Origin: a candidate division KSB1 bacterium
Lineage (GTDB): Bacteria > Zhuqueibacterota > Zhuqueibacteria > Thermofontimicrobiales > Thermofontimicrobiaceae
Length of the DNA stretch: 64,000 bases
Reading direction: 5' to 3'
Assembly (NCBI GenBank): GCA_034506395.1
Contig: JAPDPQ010000006.1
Span: forward strand, 124,001-188,000
Shown in pieces: positions 57,301 through 64,000 of the stretch (positions are counted from its first letter, which is position 1; every line of letters starts with the position of its first letter). The notes under the pieces are model-generated. The model had not been told where the DNA came from. It saw only the letters and a list, made by a program, of their open reading frames with translations, and searched no databases. The position numbers were made by a program, and so were the translations under genes.

Positions 57301-57801
57301 GCAATAAGCCTCATAATAGGCAAAAACTTCATCCAGCAGTAGTGGCATGGACCAGCCGTCGATCAATAGGTGATGGTGATTCCAGATCAGTCGATAGCTA
57401 TCCTCGGCCTCCTGAATAAGAGTGAAGCGCATTAACGGTGCCTGAGACAGATCGAATTTTTTCTTCAGTTCAGCCTGCAACAATTTGCTGAGTTGCTTAT
57501 TCCGTTGATCAGGATCAAGCGCCCGCCAATCTAAGAATGTGAATGGGATTTTTACTTGCTGATAAACCACCTGTACTGGTTCATCCAAATCTTCCCAGAT
57601 GAATGCCGTCCTCAAAATTGGATGCCGATCCACAGCGGTCTGCCAAGCGCGTTCGAACGCTGCTATGTTCAGATGACCTTTTAATCGACAGCTCACTTGC
57701 TCGCTGTAGACACCAGCTTCAGGTGAATACAAACTATGAAACAACATGCCCTGCTGCATTGGGGAAAGCGAATAGATGTCTTCAATATTCTCCCGACTCA
57801 T
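51394..57801 (-). CDS. Two-module NRPS (C-A-PCP-C-A-PCP)
   Basis: 2135 residues. The N-terminus 'NIEDIYSLSPMQQGMLFHSL' is the acceptor docking region and start of a C domain of the type that follows epimerisation domains (DCL), with 'HHHLLIDGWS'. This agrees with the E domain ending the upstream protein. A1 starts near 466 (code DAATMVGIGK, unknown), PCP1 near 977. C2 starts near 1068 (HHIISDG), A2 near 1526 with code DAWTIAAVCK, which points to Phe; PCP2 has 'FFDLGGHSLLATQ' near 2054. A 40-residue Gln/Arg-rich tail follows and may dock to the next protein. The ATG lies two bases after the upstream stop, with AGGA inside the junction. Confidence 0.95.
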   Translation of the reverse strand: MSRENIEDIYSLSPMQQGMLFHSLYSPEAGVYSEQVSCRLKGHLNIAAFERAWQTAVDRHPILRTAFIWEDLDEPVQVVYQQVKIPFTFLDWRALDPDQRNKQLSKLLQAELKKKFDLSQAPLMRFTLIQEAEDSYRLIWNHHHLLIDGWSMPLLLDEVFAYYEAYCNGSTLQRPLPRPFRDYIAWLQEQDRNQAERYWRDQLSGFLSPNPIGQIGKLSQSIQLEDDYGREKIMLPKAESDALVEFSRTHQITMSTLVQAAWALLLGLYSGEDDVVFGATVSGRPADLPGAEKMLGLFINTLPVRVRFHGDQPLLNWLKNLQLQLSEMRQYEYCSLTDIQGWSEVPRNLPLFHTILVFENYPVTETLDESQHSFAIEEFEFYSRTNYPLTVVASPGKQLGLEMAYDKARFDRETIVRMLNQMQQVLINFLTSFEKPLSQLDFLTETERYQLLVEWNETKTDFPSDRCVHELFEAQAANIPEGIALMFENQQLTYQQLNQRANQLAHFLRKLEVGPEVKVGICLERSIEMIVAILGVLKAGGAYVPMDSTYPKERLGFILEDSDVSILISHSNLSSVLPETSIKTIHIDTDWEKIAQERDDNLDNLALPDNLAYVIYTSGSTGKPKGTLLTHRGLCNFVTVFNADLKIGPNSRMLQFASIGFDASVAEIFPPLVAGGTVVLARQEKLLSVTELHQLLSDTAVTLATLPPSLLAVLDPEGLPAFQDVMSVGEACTPEIVQRWSDGRNFWNGYGPTEVTIGASWNIVKQLPASETRVPIGKTIGNKQIYLLDKYLRPVPVGVPGEIHIGGIGLARGYLHRPDLTAEKFIPNPFSGEPGARLYKTGDLAQYRADGRLEFIGRVDHQVKIRGFRIELGEIEAALNSHPAIHQAIVMPTDDPLGKKRLVAYFTTKPDVEQVPSVTDLHRFLKSKLPDYMVPAAFVRLESFPLTSSGKVDRRRLPSPDEGQVSMGHEMVAPRTATEELLAGIFSQVLGIDRISIHDNFFELGGHSLLATQLLSRIREMFAVPMELREIFESPTILALGRKIDDYRLSAQGIPVVPMTPVPRTGDLPLSFAQQRLWFLDQLAPNSAFYNIPTALRLTGSLNESAFIKSLETIIERHEALRTTFPEQDGKPYQNIATHLPLPLEKTDLTALDPAEREIKIMHLAEQEAQKPFDLAHGPLLRIHLVKVADQDHVLLFTMHHIISDGWSVGLLIKEVATLYQGLVTNRPVPLPELPLQYIDFAYWQRNWLQGQVLEAQLDYWRKQLQGAPPLLELPTDRPRPAVQTFHGRTVQYSLPKQIADALKEISQQEQVTLFMTMLAAFQTLLARYTGQNDISVGTPIANRNRIETENIVGFFVNTLVLRTLIEPEVTFRELLGKVRDVALGAYAHQDVPFEMLVDALHPQRDLSHTPLFQVMFVFQNAPAQQLKLTDLTIAPIQAESGVAKFDLSIILSEHPEGLSVGFEYNTDLFDESTIERMFKNFHVMLQSIIDDPDQVVWRLPLLAPEEKQLMLVDWNETAAEFPDDRCVHELFAELARKHPEAIAATYQGQVLTYDELNRRANQLGRHLQTLGVGPDVPVGICMERSLEMVVGIMGTLKAGGAFLPLDPVYPPERLAFMIEDSRIPVILTQQAVMANLPNNSATIIPLDSEWRDIAEKYSDEDLPIIPTPDNLAYVIYTSGSTGKPKGTILGHRGLCNLAKAQQQAFDIELGTKILQFSSLSFDAAVWETVMALLNHGTLCLAPRNQLASGEGLVNIMAEQQINVVTLPPSVVAVMPEHPLPDLRVMITAGEKCPAEIVTKWGSGRKFFNAYGPTETTVCASMLHVTQHYRQGPPIGRPINNFQLYVLDSFWQPVPIGVAGELCVAGVGLARGYLRRPDLTADKFIPNPFSSVPGERLYRTGDLVRYLPDGNIEFLGRIDHQVKVRGFRIELGEIEAVLGEHPDVVDVIVLAREDPPGDRRLVAYLVTRPGVELKTSELRNYLRERLPEYMVPSFFVRMDEFPLTPNNKIDRAALPKPDQSRPDLESEYIAPRTETEQKLAAICAELLNLERVGIYDSFFDLGGHSLLATQFLSRLRSSFQVELPLRIIFEKPRIADLAQEIEHQKELAKSQQQPPAIQRISREAHRVSLAELQTS

Positions 57802-57803
57802 TC

Positions 57804-60800
57804 CTACACCCTCTCCATTGTTTTGATCAATTTCTGCATGACCTTATCCAGTTTTTTCTGACTGAGTTTAGCGAGACGGAAATCCGATGGAGTGAAACCG
57901 ATGATCTCTGAGCTCTTTGAGTGAGCAATCATCCCACGCAACTCCGAGATAAAGGTCTGAGCCAGATGCTCCACGGTTGACCTTCGCATCAGATTCTCGC
58001 TGTACTTCCACTCAAATTGGAGCTTTCCCCCACTTACGCTTCCATTGATTTCGATGATATGGCTGCGCTGGCCCAAATGGCTTCGCTCTGGTCCCTTCGA
58101 TTCCCTTGCTACTGCAAAGATACCTGCCGCACCAGCCTGTTGATCAAATTGCCCCAGATAATTGAAAACGATAGGGGCTTTTGGTAACATCTGCATTTGA
58201 TGGCGAATTTGTGGATCGTTACATAAATATTTCAGAATACCAAAACCAATCCCTTGATCAGGAACTTTGCGCAACTGTTCTTTAGCCATCTTTACGCTCT
58301 CCCCTCGGGTTCGGCTGGAGCGCAGATCGAGTACCACGGGATATACGGCAGTAAACCAGCCCACCGTTCGCGACAAATCCACCTCGGCAAATAGATCCGC
58401 GCGACCATGGCCTTCCAGATCGACGAAAAGCTGCCGCACGCCGGTAAAGTGATAAAATGTCTCCGTTAATGCGGTGAGCAAAACCTCGTTGATCTGAGCA
58501 TGATACGCCGCTGGAACCGTTTTCAAGATTTCAGTCGTATCCTCGACATTGAGCCCAACCACCACGGTGCGTTCGCTGGCCTCAGTATTATCTCCAGATT
58601 CAAAATCGAACGGTATTCGACCAATAGATCGTTTGAACTGATTCAACCAAAATCCTGCTTGCTGTTTCAATGACTCGCTCTGAGCGTATTCGTTTAGCCT
58701 GCGCGCCCAATATTGGAACGATGTGGTCTTCGCTGGCAATTTCGTCGGTCGGCCAGCCTGAAGTTGATGATAAAGCGTTTGCAAATCCTCTAGCAAGATT
58801 CGCCATGAGACCCCGTCAACGACCAAGTGATGGATGACAATCAACAGCCGCTGTGCGCGATGTGGCCCACAATCGATTAGCATCAATCGAACAACTGGGC
58901 CCTGTTCTAAGGAAAGACTGCGCTGGCCGCGGGCAGCATGCCGTTCGATCTCCTGCGATAGCTCCAGATCGGAAACAGAAGATAGATCCACCAGTTCAAA
59001 TGGAACTGCTACATCGCCTTCTGGAATATATTGTTCCCAGCCAAATTCCGTGTACCGGTAGCGAATGCGCAATGCATCATGATGCTGTTGAAGTTGCTCG
59101 GTCGCTGCTTTTAAAATCTCTGGATTGAGCCGCTCTTTGACCTCAAAGAACACGGATTGATTGTAATGATGGGGCTCAGCGAAGTTTTGGCTGAAGAACC
59201 ATCGCTGAATCGGCGTTAATTCGATTTTCCCAATGACCAAAGCTTGTTCCGCTTGAATGTTCTGCCCCATATTGGCGACAGAAGCAAGCCCAGCAATGGT
59301 GGGATGTTCGAAAATCTGCTTGGGCGACAGCTTTAGCCCCGCTTGATTCGCCTTTGCGATCACTTGAATCCCAAGGATCGAATCCCCGCCCAGTTCAAAG
59401 AAATTATCATTCATGCTGATCCGTTTGACGCCAAGTACCTGACGCCAGATCTCCGAAAGTTTCTCTTCCACCGGGTTTCGAGGGGCGATGAAACTGCTAT
59501 CCATTTCCAACCGAACTGGATCTGGAGCAGGCAGATTGCGACGATCGATTTTTCCAGTCGCGGTGCGTGGTAAGCGGTCCAAAATAACAAACGCCGACGG
59601 AATCATGTAATCTGGTAGCCGCTGCTTGAGATAGCCACGCAATTCGCTCATGAGCACGACTTTGTTCTCCAGCAATCTCGCAATGGTGTTGCGCAGCAGT
59701 TCTTGATCGGATTGAGTCATTTGCCTAAATGCGACGCCGATCCGCTCCCCGCTTTGCCAAACGAGCTGGGAATCCAAATGAATGGCGCTATTATCACTGG
59801 GCAGTTTCACCGCTACCCGAATATGCTTTTGAGCGTCCAGAGACGGGATTGGCGAAATGGTCATCAGCCTTGCCCCGCCCTCGGAAATATCCTCGGTTTT
59901 GAACAATGCTCGTTGATTGCCATTGAAGTCCAATGAAGCTTCGCTTAAAAATGGTACACGCACATGTCTGCGTTTACCAAATTTTCCATCGCTATTTGAT
60001 ATAGCTGGGACACAATAAGCAATCAGGCGTTTGGTATGGGATTCATCTTCTCGGGCAACAACCGCCACCTCGCGAATTAATTTATGCTTCTCCAGTTCAG
60101 CTTCGATCTCCGAAAGTTCGATGCGGAAACCTCGGATTTTCACCTGATGATCCTGGCGACCGATGAACTCGATCGTGCCATCTGAACGATAGCGCGCTAA
60201 ATCTCCAGTGTTATAGATCCGTTCACCGGGATCTTTGCTAAACGGATCGGGGATAAATTTCTCAGCGGTTAAGTCAGGACGGTTAAGATATCCCCGCGCA
60301 ACACCAGCACCGCCGATGTACAAGGTCCCTTTTACTCCCACCGGCACGGGCCGCATGTCTCGATCCAAAATATAAATCTTGGCGTTCGCAATGGGTCGAC
60401 CGATGGGCACTTCAGTTCCCTCTTGCCAATTACTGGCTGGATCATCAGGGTCAAAACTGGTGGCAATGATCGTACCTTCGGTTGGCCCGTAGGTATTAAG
60501 CCACTGAACCCGATTGCCGACGATTTTCCGCCAACTGGCCAACCGTTCCGATGAGGCCTTATCCCCACCTACAATCACCAGACGCAATGAGTCAGGAATG
60601 TTTAATGGGTTCAACGTCATCTCATAAACCCATTCTTGCCAATAAGCCGTGGGCAGATCCAGCACTGTCAACTGGTACCGTTTCACCATCTCCATCAGAT
60701 CAACCCCAGTAGCAAGGCCATCATCAGCGCTCCGCAACACCAATGTCGCCCCACTCAGCAAGGTCGGGAAAATTTCTTCCACCGCTGTATCGAAGTTGAT

Positions 60801-63800
60801 CGTCGCAAATTGCAGCACACGATCCCCAGGTCGCAAGCGAAATTGAGCGATGCAATGGAGGTTGTGGTTCACAACAGAACGATGCTCCACCATAACCCCT
60901 TTTGGTCGGCCCGTGGAGCCTGAGGTATAAATCACATAGGCCAATTGCTGAGGCGAAACCGTGCCCTTCAGATCGGCTCGCGGCTGCTGAGCGATACCAG
61001 GCCAATCCCTGTCCAAACAAATCATTTTTGCTCGATAGGGCTCTAATGAGTGAACTAATGATTGCTGAGTAACAATCAGGGTTAAGTTCGCATCGTTGAT
61101 CATGAATGCTAATCGATCGGCGGGATACCGTGGATCAAGCGGCACATAACAGCCGCCGGCTTTCAAAATCCCCAAAATCCCCACGATCAGCTCCAAGGAT
61201 CGATCGAGACATAATCCCACTGGCACGTCTACTGTTACCCCAGCTTGCTTTAGTGCCAAAGCCAATTGATTAGCCCGTTCATTCAATTCACGATAACTGA
61301 GCGCTTGATCCTCATAAATCACCGCAATCGCTTCTGGTGTGCGATGAGCTTGCGCCTCAAATAGCTCATGGATCGCTTTATCCTTCGGAAAATCGGCCAT
61401 GGTGTCGTTCCATTGATCCAGCATCAACCGCTCTTGAGCTGGTGTGAGAATCGACAGATCTGTGATTCTGGCTGCAGGATTTTCAAGGATCCTTTCGAGC
61501 AGCAAGCGAAAATGCTCGGCCATCCGACTAATCGTTTCTGGCTTAAACAGATCCGTGTTGTACTCGAATGCCCCAGAGATGCCATCAGGTCCCTCAAACA
61601 AGAGTAGCGTCAGATCGAACGTCGAGATTTTAGTATCCAGTTCGATCGAACGGAGTGTCAGTCCCTCCACTGATTGTTCGTGTCGGGCAACATTCTGCAA
61701 GGTGAACATCACTTGAAACAGCGGAGAATGGCTCATATCTCGGTGCGGTTGAACCGCATCCACGATCTTTTCGAACGGGACATCCTGATGCATGTAGGCG
61801 TCCAGGGTCGTGGTCTTCACCTGGTCTAACAATTGTTTGAAACTGAGTTGACCAGTCAGCCTGGTTCGCAAAACTAGGGTATTCACGAAAAATCCGATCA
61901 GGCCCTCAATCTCAGCTCGGTTGCGATTGGCGATGGGCGTGCCAACACAAATGTCGTCCTGTCCTGTGTACCGATAAAGCAAAGTCTGAAAAGCTGCCAA
62001 CAATGTCATGAAAAGCGTCGCACCATGCTCACGACTCAGTCGATTCAGTTTCTCGGCAAGGGCTTTGGGCAATGCAAATGGGAAATGGTCCCCATTGGAA
62101 GTCTGCACGGCTGGTCGTGGAAAATCAGTTGGCAATTCCAGCGAATCTGGACAATCAGCCAATTGGTTCTTCCAGTAATTGAGCTGCGCCTCGAGCACCT
62201 CACCCTGAAGCCAATTCCGTTGCCAATAGGCGAAATCTGCATATTGGATATTCAGCGCTGGCAATGGGGAGGGCATTCCAGCCAGGAAGCTCCGATAGAG
62301 CACCGCCATTTCCGAAATCAATACTTGTGACGACCAGCCATCCGAGATGATGTGATGCATGGTGACAACGATAATATGATCTTCTGGCGTTAGGCGAAAT
62401 AGCAACGCTCTCAGTAGCGGCAACTGATCCAATTTGAACGGCCGTCGGATTTCTTCGCTGGCGAACTCCGATGCCACTGCCTCTCGATGCTGCGCGGGCA
62501 ATTCTTGCAAATCCACCAACGGCAAAGGAATGACCAGCTTCGGAGCGATCATGAGTTTCGCTTTGCCAGCATCATTGATAAAGCTTGTTCGGAGATTTTC
62601 GTGCCGCTCCACAATAGCATTCAGGCTTTTATGAAGGGCCGCCACATTCAATTTGCCAGTCAACCGAAAGCCCATTGGAATATTGTAAAGTGGGCTTTCG
62701 GGTTCCAATTGATCCAAAAACCAGAGCCTCTGCTGAGCGAACGATAATGGAAGGTCTTGAGTTCTCGGCACTGGCACAATCGGTGGCGCAGCGCTGATAG
62801 TACCCTGTCGTTGAACGCGCTCAACCCGTTGAGCCAATTCTGCTACTGTCGGTGCTTCAAACAGATCGCGCAGTGGCAATTCTACTTTCAAAATTTCGCG
62901 GATGCGCGATATGACTTGGGTCGCTAAAAGTGAATGCCCCCCCAACTCAAAAAAATTCGCATTGGCCGCTACGCGATCAATTTTCAAAATGTTCCCATAG
63001 ATCGAAGCCACCAGCTCTTCCACAGGCGTGCGCGGAGCGATGAAGCTCTCTTCAGCCAATTGCGACCAATCGGGCGCTGGTAAAGCCCGACGGTTGATTT
63101 TCGCGTTCGGCGTTAGCGGTAATTGTTCCAAATAAACAAAAGCCGCGGGCACCATATATTCGGGAAGCCGGCCTTTCAAAAAATCCTTCAATGCCGATAT
63201 ACTTGGTGGATTTTGTGTCGAGGCTACAAGATATGCCACCAAAACTTTATTCTCGGGCAGATCCTCCCGAACAATCACCACCGCCTCCTTGATCCCCTCG
63301 AACCGTTTCAATGTTGCTTCAATCTCTCCCAACTCGATGCGAAAGCCGCGCAACTTCACTTGATGATCCACGCGTCCGAGAAACTCGATCTGGCCATCTG
63401 GCAAATACCGAACTAAATCGCCAGTGCGATAAAGTCGACTGCCTGGCGTGGTGCTGAACGGATTCGGAACGAAACGTTCCGCGGTCAATTGCTGCCTTCG
63501 ATGATAGCCCCGAGCCAAGCCATCTCCTCCGATATATAGCTCCCCTGGCACACCGATGGGAACTGGCACCATGTGCCGATCCAGCACAAAATGAGTGACA
63601 TTATTGATCGGTCTGCCGATCGCAGGGCGCTCTGGCCCTTCCTTTACGACACAAATGGTTGAATCGACAGCACACTCAGTGGGACCATACATGTTATAAG
63701 TGGCCACTTGTTGGGACTGACGCAACATTTGCCAGGTGGCGTGGTCGATCGCCTCACCTCCAGGCAACAGAATCGAGGGTGTCCAGTCATTTCCCTCGAG

Positions 63801-64000
63801 CATTCCCGCCGAGATCAATAGCTTCAATTGGGAAGGGACACAATCTAACACCTCGATCTGCTTATCTCGCAAATATGCTAACATCGCCTCACCGTCCAAC
63901 CGGATATCCTGCGGGATGATGCAGAGAGTATGCCCGCTCAAGAGCATCACCAGTTGCTGGACCGAGGCATCAAATAACAACGGCGCATTGAGACTCACGC
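57804..64000 (-). CDS. NRPS with PilZ-inserted adenylation domain and epimerase (partial, N-terminus beyond window)
   Basis: At least 2064 residues, open at the right edge; it begins inside an A domain. Order: A1 (partial, code DAQDLGMVDK, Gln-like, compare DAQDLGVVDK), PCP1 ('FFELGGHSLLATQV'), C2 ('MHHIISDGWSS'), A2 (code DTEDIGTIIK, specificity unclear; Glu239 and Asp278 might suit a basic side chain), PCP2 ('FFELGGDSILGIQ', the GGDS form typical before E), and an E domain ('HHLVVDGVSWRIL', 'EGHGRADL', 'TVGWFTAVYPV'). A2 contains a PilZ domain (about residues 1340-1440) between motifs A8 ('KIRGFRIELSEIE') and A9 ('LPDYMIP'); A10 'TGKIDRR' is intact. The C-terminus 'LDKVMQKLIKTMERV' looks like a donor docking helix. 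So residue two of those seen should be D-configured. Confidence 0.95.
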   Translation of the reverse strand, partial: VSLNAPLLFDASVQQLVMLLSGHTLCIIPQDIRLDGEAMLAYLRDKQIEVLDCVPSQLKLLISAGMLEGNDWTPSILLPGGEAIDHATWQMLRQSQQVATYNMYGPTECAVDSTICVVKEGPERPAIGRPINNVTHFVLDRHMVPVPIGVPGELYIGGDGLARGYHRRQQLTAERFVPNPFSTTPGSRLYRTGDLVRYLPDGQIEFLGRVDHQVKLRGFRIELGEIEATLKRFEGIKEAVVIVREDLPENKVLVAYLVASTQNPPSISALKDFLKGRLPEYMVPAAFVYLEQLPLTPNAKINRRALPAPDWSQLAEESFIAPRTPVEELVASIYGNILKIDRVAANANFFELGGHSLLATQVISRIREILKVELPLRDLFEAPTVAELAQRVERVQRQGTISAAPPIVPVPRTQDLPLSFAQQRLWFLDQLEPESPLYNIPMGFRLTGKLNVAALHKSLNAIVERHENLRTSFINDAGKAKLMIAPKLVIPLPLVDLQELPAQHREAVASEFASEEIRRPFKLDQLPLLRALLFRLTPEDHIIVVTMHHIISDGWSSQVLISEMAVLYRSFLAGMPSPLPALNIQYADFAYWQRNWLQGEVLEAQLNYWKNQLADCPDSLELPTDFPRPAVQTSNGDHFPFALPKALAEKLNRLSREHGATLFMTLLAAFQTLLYRYTGQDDICVGTPIANRNRAEIEGLIGFFVNTLVLRTRLTGQLSFKQLLDQVKTTTLDAYMHQDVPFEKIVDAVQPHRDMSHSPLFQVMFTLQNVARHEQSVEGLTLRSIELDTKISTFDLTLLLFEGPDGISGAFEYNTDLFKPETISRMAEHFRLLLERILENPAARITDLSILTPAQERLMLDQWNDTMADFPKDKAIHELFEAQAHRTPEAIAVIYEDQALSYRELNERANQLALALKQAGVTVDVPVGLCLDRSLELIVGILGILKAGGCYVPLDPRYPADRLAFMINDANLTLIVTQQSLVHSLEPYRAKMICLDRDWPGIAQQPRADLKGTVSPQQLAYVIYTSGSTGRPKGVMVEHRSVVNHNLHCIAQFRLRPGDRVLQFATINFDTAVEEIFPTLLSGATLVLRSADDGLATGVDLMEMVKRYQLTVLDLPTAYWQEWVYEMTLNPLNIPDSLRLVIVGGDKASSERLASWRKIVGNRVQWLNTYGPTEGTIIATSFDPDDPASNWQEGTEVPIGRPIANAKIYILDRDMRPVPVGVKGTLYIGGAGVARGYLNRPDLTAEKFIPDPFSKDPGERIYNTGDLARYRSDGTIEFIGRQDHQVKIRGFRIELSEIEAELEKHKLIREVAVVAREDESHTKRLIAYCVPAISNSDGKFGKRRHVRVPFLSEASLDFNGNQRALFKTEDISEGGARLMTISPIPSLDAQKHIRVAVKLPSDNSAIHLDSQLVWQSGERIGVAFRQMTQSDQELLRNTIARLLENKVVLMSELRGYLKQRLPDYMIPSAFVILDRLPRTATGKIDRRNLPAPDPVRLEMDSSFIAPRNPVEEKLSEIWRQVLGVKRISMNDNFFELGGDSILGIQVIAKANQAGLKLSPKQIFEHPTIAGLASVANMGQNIQAEQALVIGKIELTPIQRWFFSQNFAEPHHYNQSVFFEVKERLNPEILKAATEQLQQHHDALRIRYRYTEFGWEQYIPEGDVAVPFELVDLSSVSDLELSQEIERHAARGQRSLSLEQGPVVRLMLIDCGPHRAQRLLIVIHHLVVDGVSWRILLEDLQTLYHQLQAGRPTKLPAKTTSFQYWARRLNEYAQSESLKQQAGFWLNQFKRSIGRIPFDFESGDNTEASERTVVVGLNVEDTTEILKTVPAAYHAQINEVLLTALTETFYHFTGVRQLFVDLEGHGRADLFAEVDLSRTVGWFTAVYPVVLDLRSSRTRGESVKMAKEQLRKVPDQGIGFGILKYLCNDPQIRHQMQMLPKAPIVFNYLGQFDQQAGAAGIFAVARESKGPERSHLGQRSHIIEINGSVSGGKLQFEWKYSENLMRRSTVEHLAQTFISELRGMIAHSKSSEIIGFTPSDFRLAKLSQKKLDKVMQKLIKTMERV
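59681..59982 (-). other. PilZ (cyclic-di-GMP receptor-like) domain inside the second adenylation domain
   Basis: About 100 codons within the NRPS gene encode a sequence with both PilZ ligand motifs in the right order and spacing: RxxxR as 'RRHVR' (residues 1343-1347) and [D/N]xSxxG as 'DISEGG' (1370-1375). They are followed by the expected strands: 'HIRVAVKLP', 'IHLDSQLVWQSGERIGVAFRQM' with the 'VVW...RIGVxF' ending common in PilZ proteins, and a closing helix 'DQELLRNTIARLL'. Flanking linkers connect it in frame to A8 before and A9 after. This is the site where methyltransferase domains are known to insert in other NRPSs. Direct c-di-GMP binding is inference from the motifs. Confidence 0.88.

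Noticed and set aside
59681-59982. Integrated methyltransferase in the A domain
   Set aside because: The insert sits at the usual methyltransferase site but is only about 100 residues and has no SAM-binding motif; PilZ motifs fit instead.
37350-64000. Hybrid NRPS-polyketide synthase
   Set aside because: No ketosynthase, acyltransferase or ketoreductase domains are visible in any of the three synthetase proteins within the window.

Overview
The window looks like a piece of a Gram-negative chromosome from the FCB superphylum, most like Calditrichota/KSB1-type lineages. Two secreted proteins end in the 'NYPNPFN' C-terminal sorting domain used by type IX secretion systems. There is also a TonB-dependent receptor with a carboxypeptidase-regulatory-like N-terminal domain and a patatin fused to an Omp85 barrel. 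Assignment below the superphylum is inference.

Layout. The left part (1-26.7 kb) is a mosaic of short operons. These are a three-cohesin exported protein; an amino-sugar pair (DegT aminotransferase plus left-handed beta-helix acyltransferase); two 2-hydroxyacyl-CoA dehydratase/benzoyl-CoA reductase-type subunits behind a long-chain acyl-CoA ligase; a GH172/DUF2961 protein behind an orphan OmpR-type response regulator; a DUF6599-DUF362 pair; a CoA-binding protein and an L-lactate dehydrogenase; a metallophosphoesterase-patatin/Omp85 pair; and tRNA-Asn with its own promoter and terminator. They are followed by a plus-strand trio (T9SS protein, lipoprotein-like protein, TonB receptor) and a small beta-barrel protein.

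The right part (26.9-64 kb) is one large nonribosomal peptide synthetase (NRPS) locus read entirely on the minus strand and cut by the right edge of the window. In transcription order it holds three NRPS proteins: A-PCP-C-A[PilZ]-PCP-E, then C-A-PCP-C-A-PCP, then four C-A-PCP modules with a thioesterase. After these come a DHA3-type MFS exporter, a 102-residue protein of unknown function, an MbtH protein, two tandem carnitine-acyltransferase-like proteins, a type II thioesterase, an Sfp-type phosphopantetheinyl transferase and two tandem sulfotransferases. At least eight residues are encoded. Reading the binding-pocket codes by eye gives Gln-like, D-residue of unknown (possibly basic) type, unknown, Phe, Orn/Lys-like, Asn-like, Tyr/Phe-like, unknown, then release.

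Most unusual features: (1) a complete-looking PilZ (cyclic-di-GMP receptor) domain inserted in an NRPS adenylation domain between core motifs A8 and A9, which suggests direct second-messenger control of an assembly line; (2) two tandem proteins with the carnitine/choline acyltransferase architecture in which the catalytic histidine position is Thr or Ser and a hydrophobic segment has been added; (3) a condensation domain with HHxxxDD in place of HHxxxDG; (4) a terminal thioesterase with SxSxG in place of GxSxG; (5) paired sulfotransferases, which suggest a sulfated product.

Protein calls come from reading translations and motifs; no database search was run. Start codons were moved from the longest possible frame where a ribosome-binding site, terminator or paralogue argued for it.
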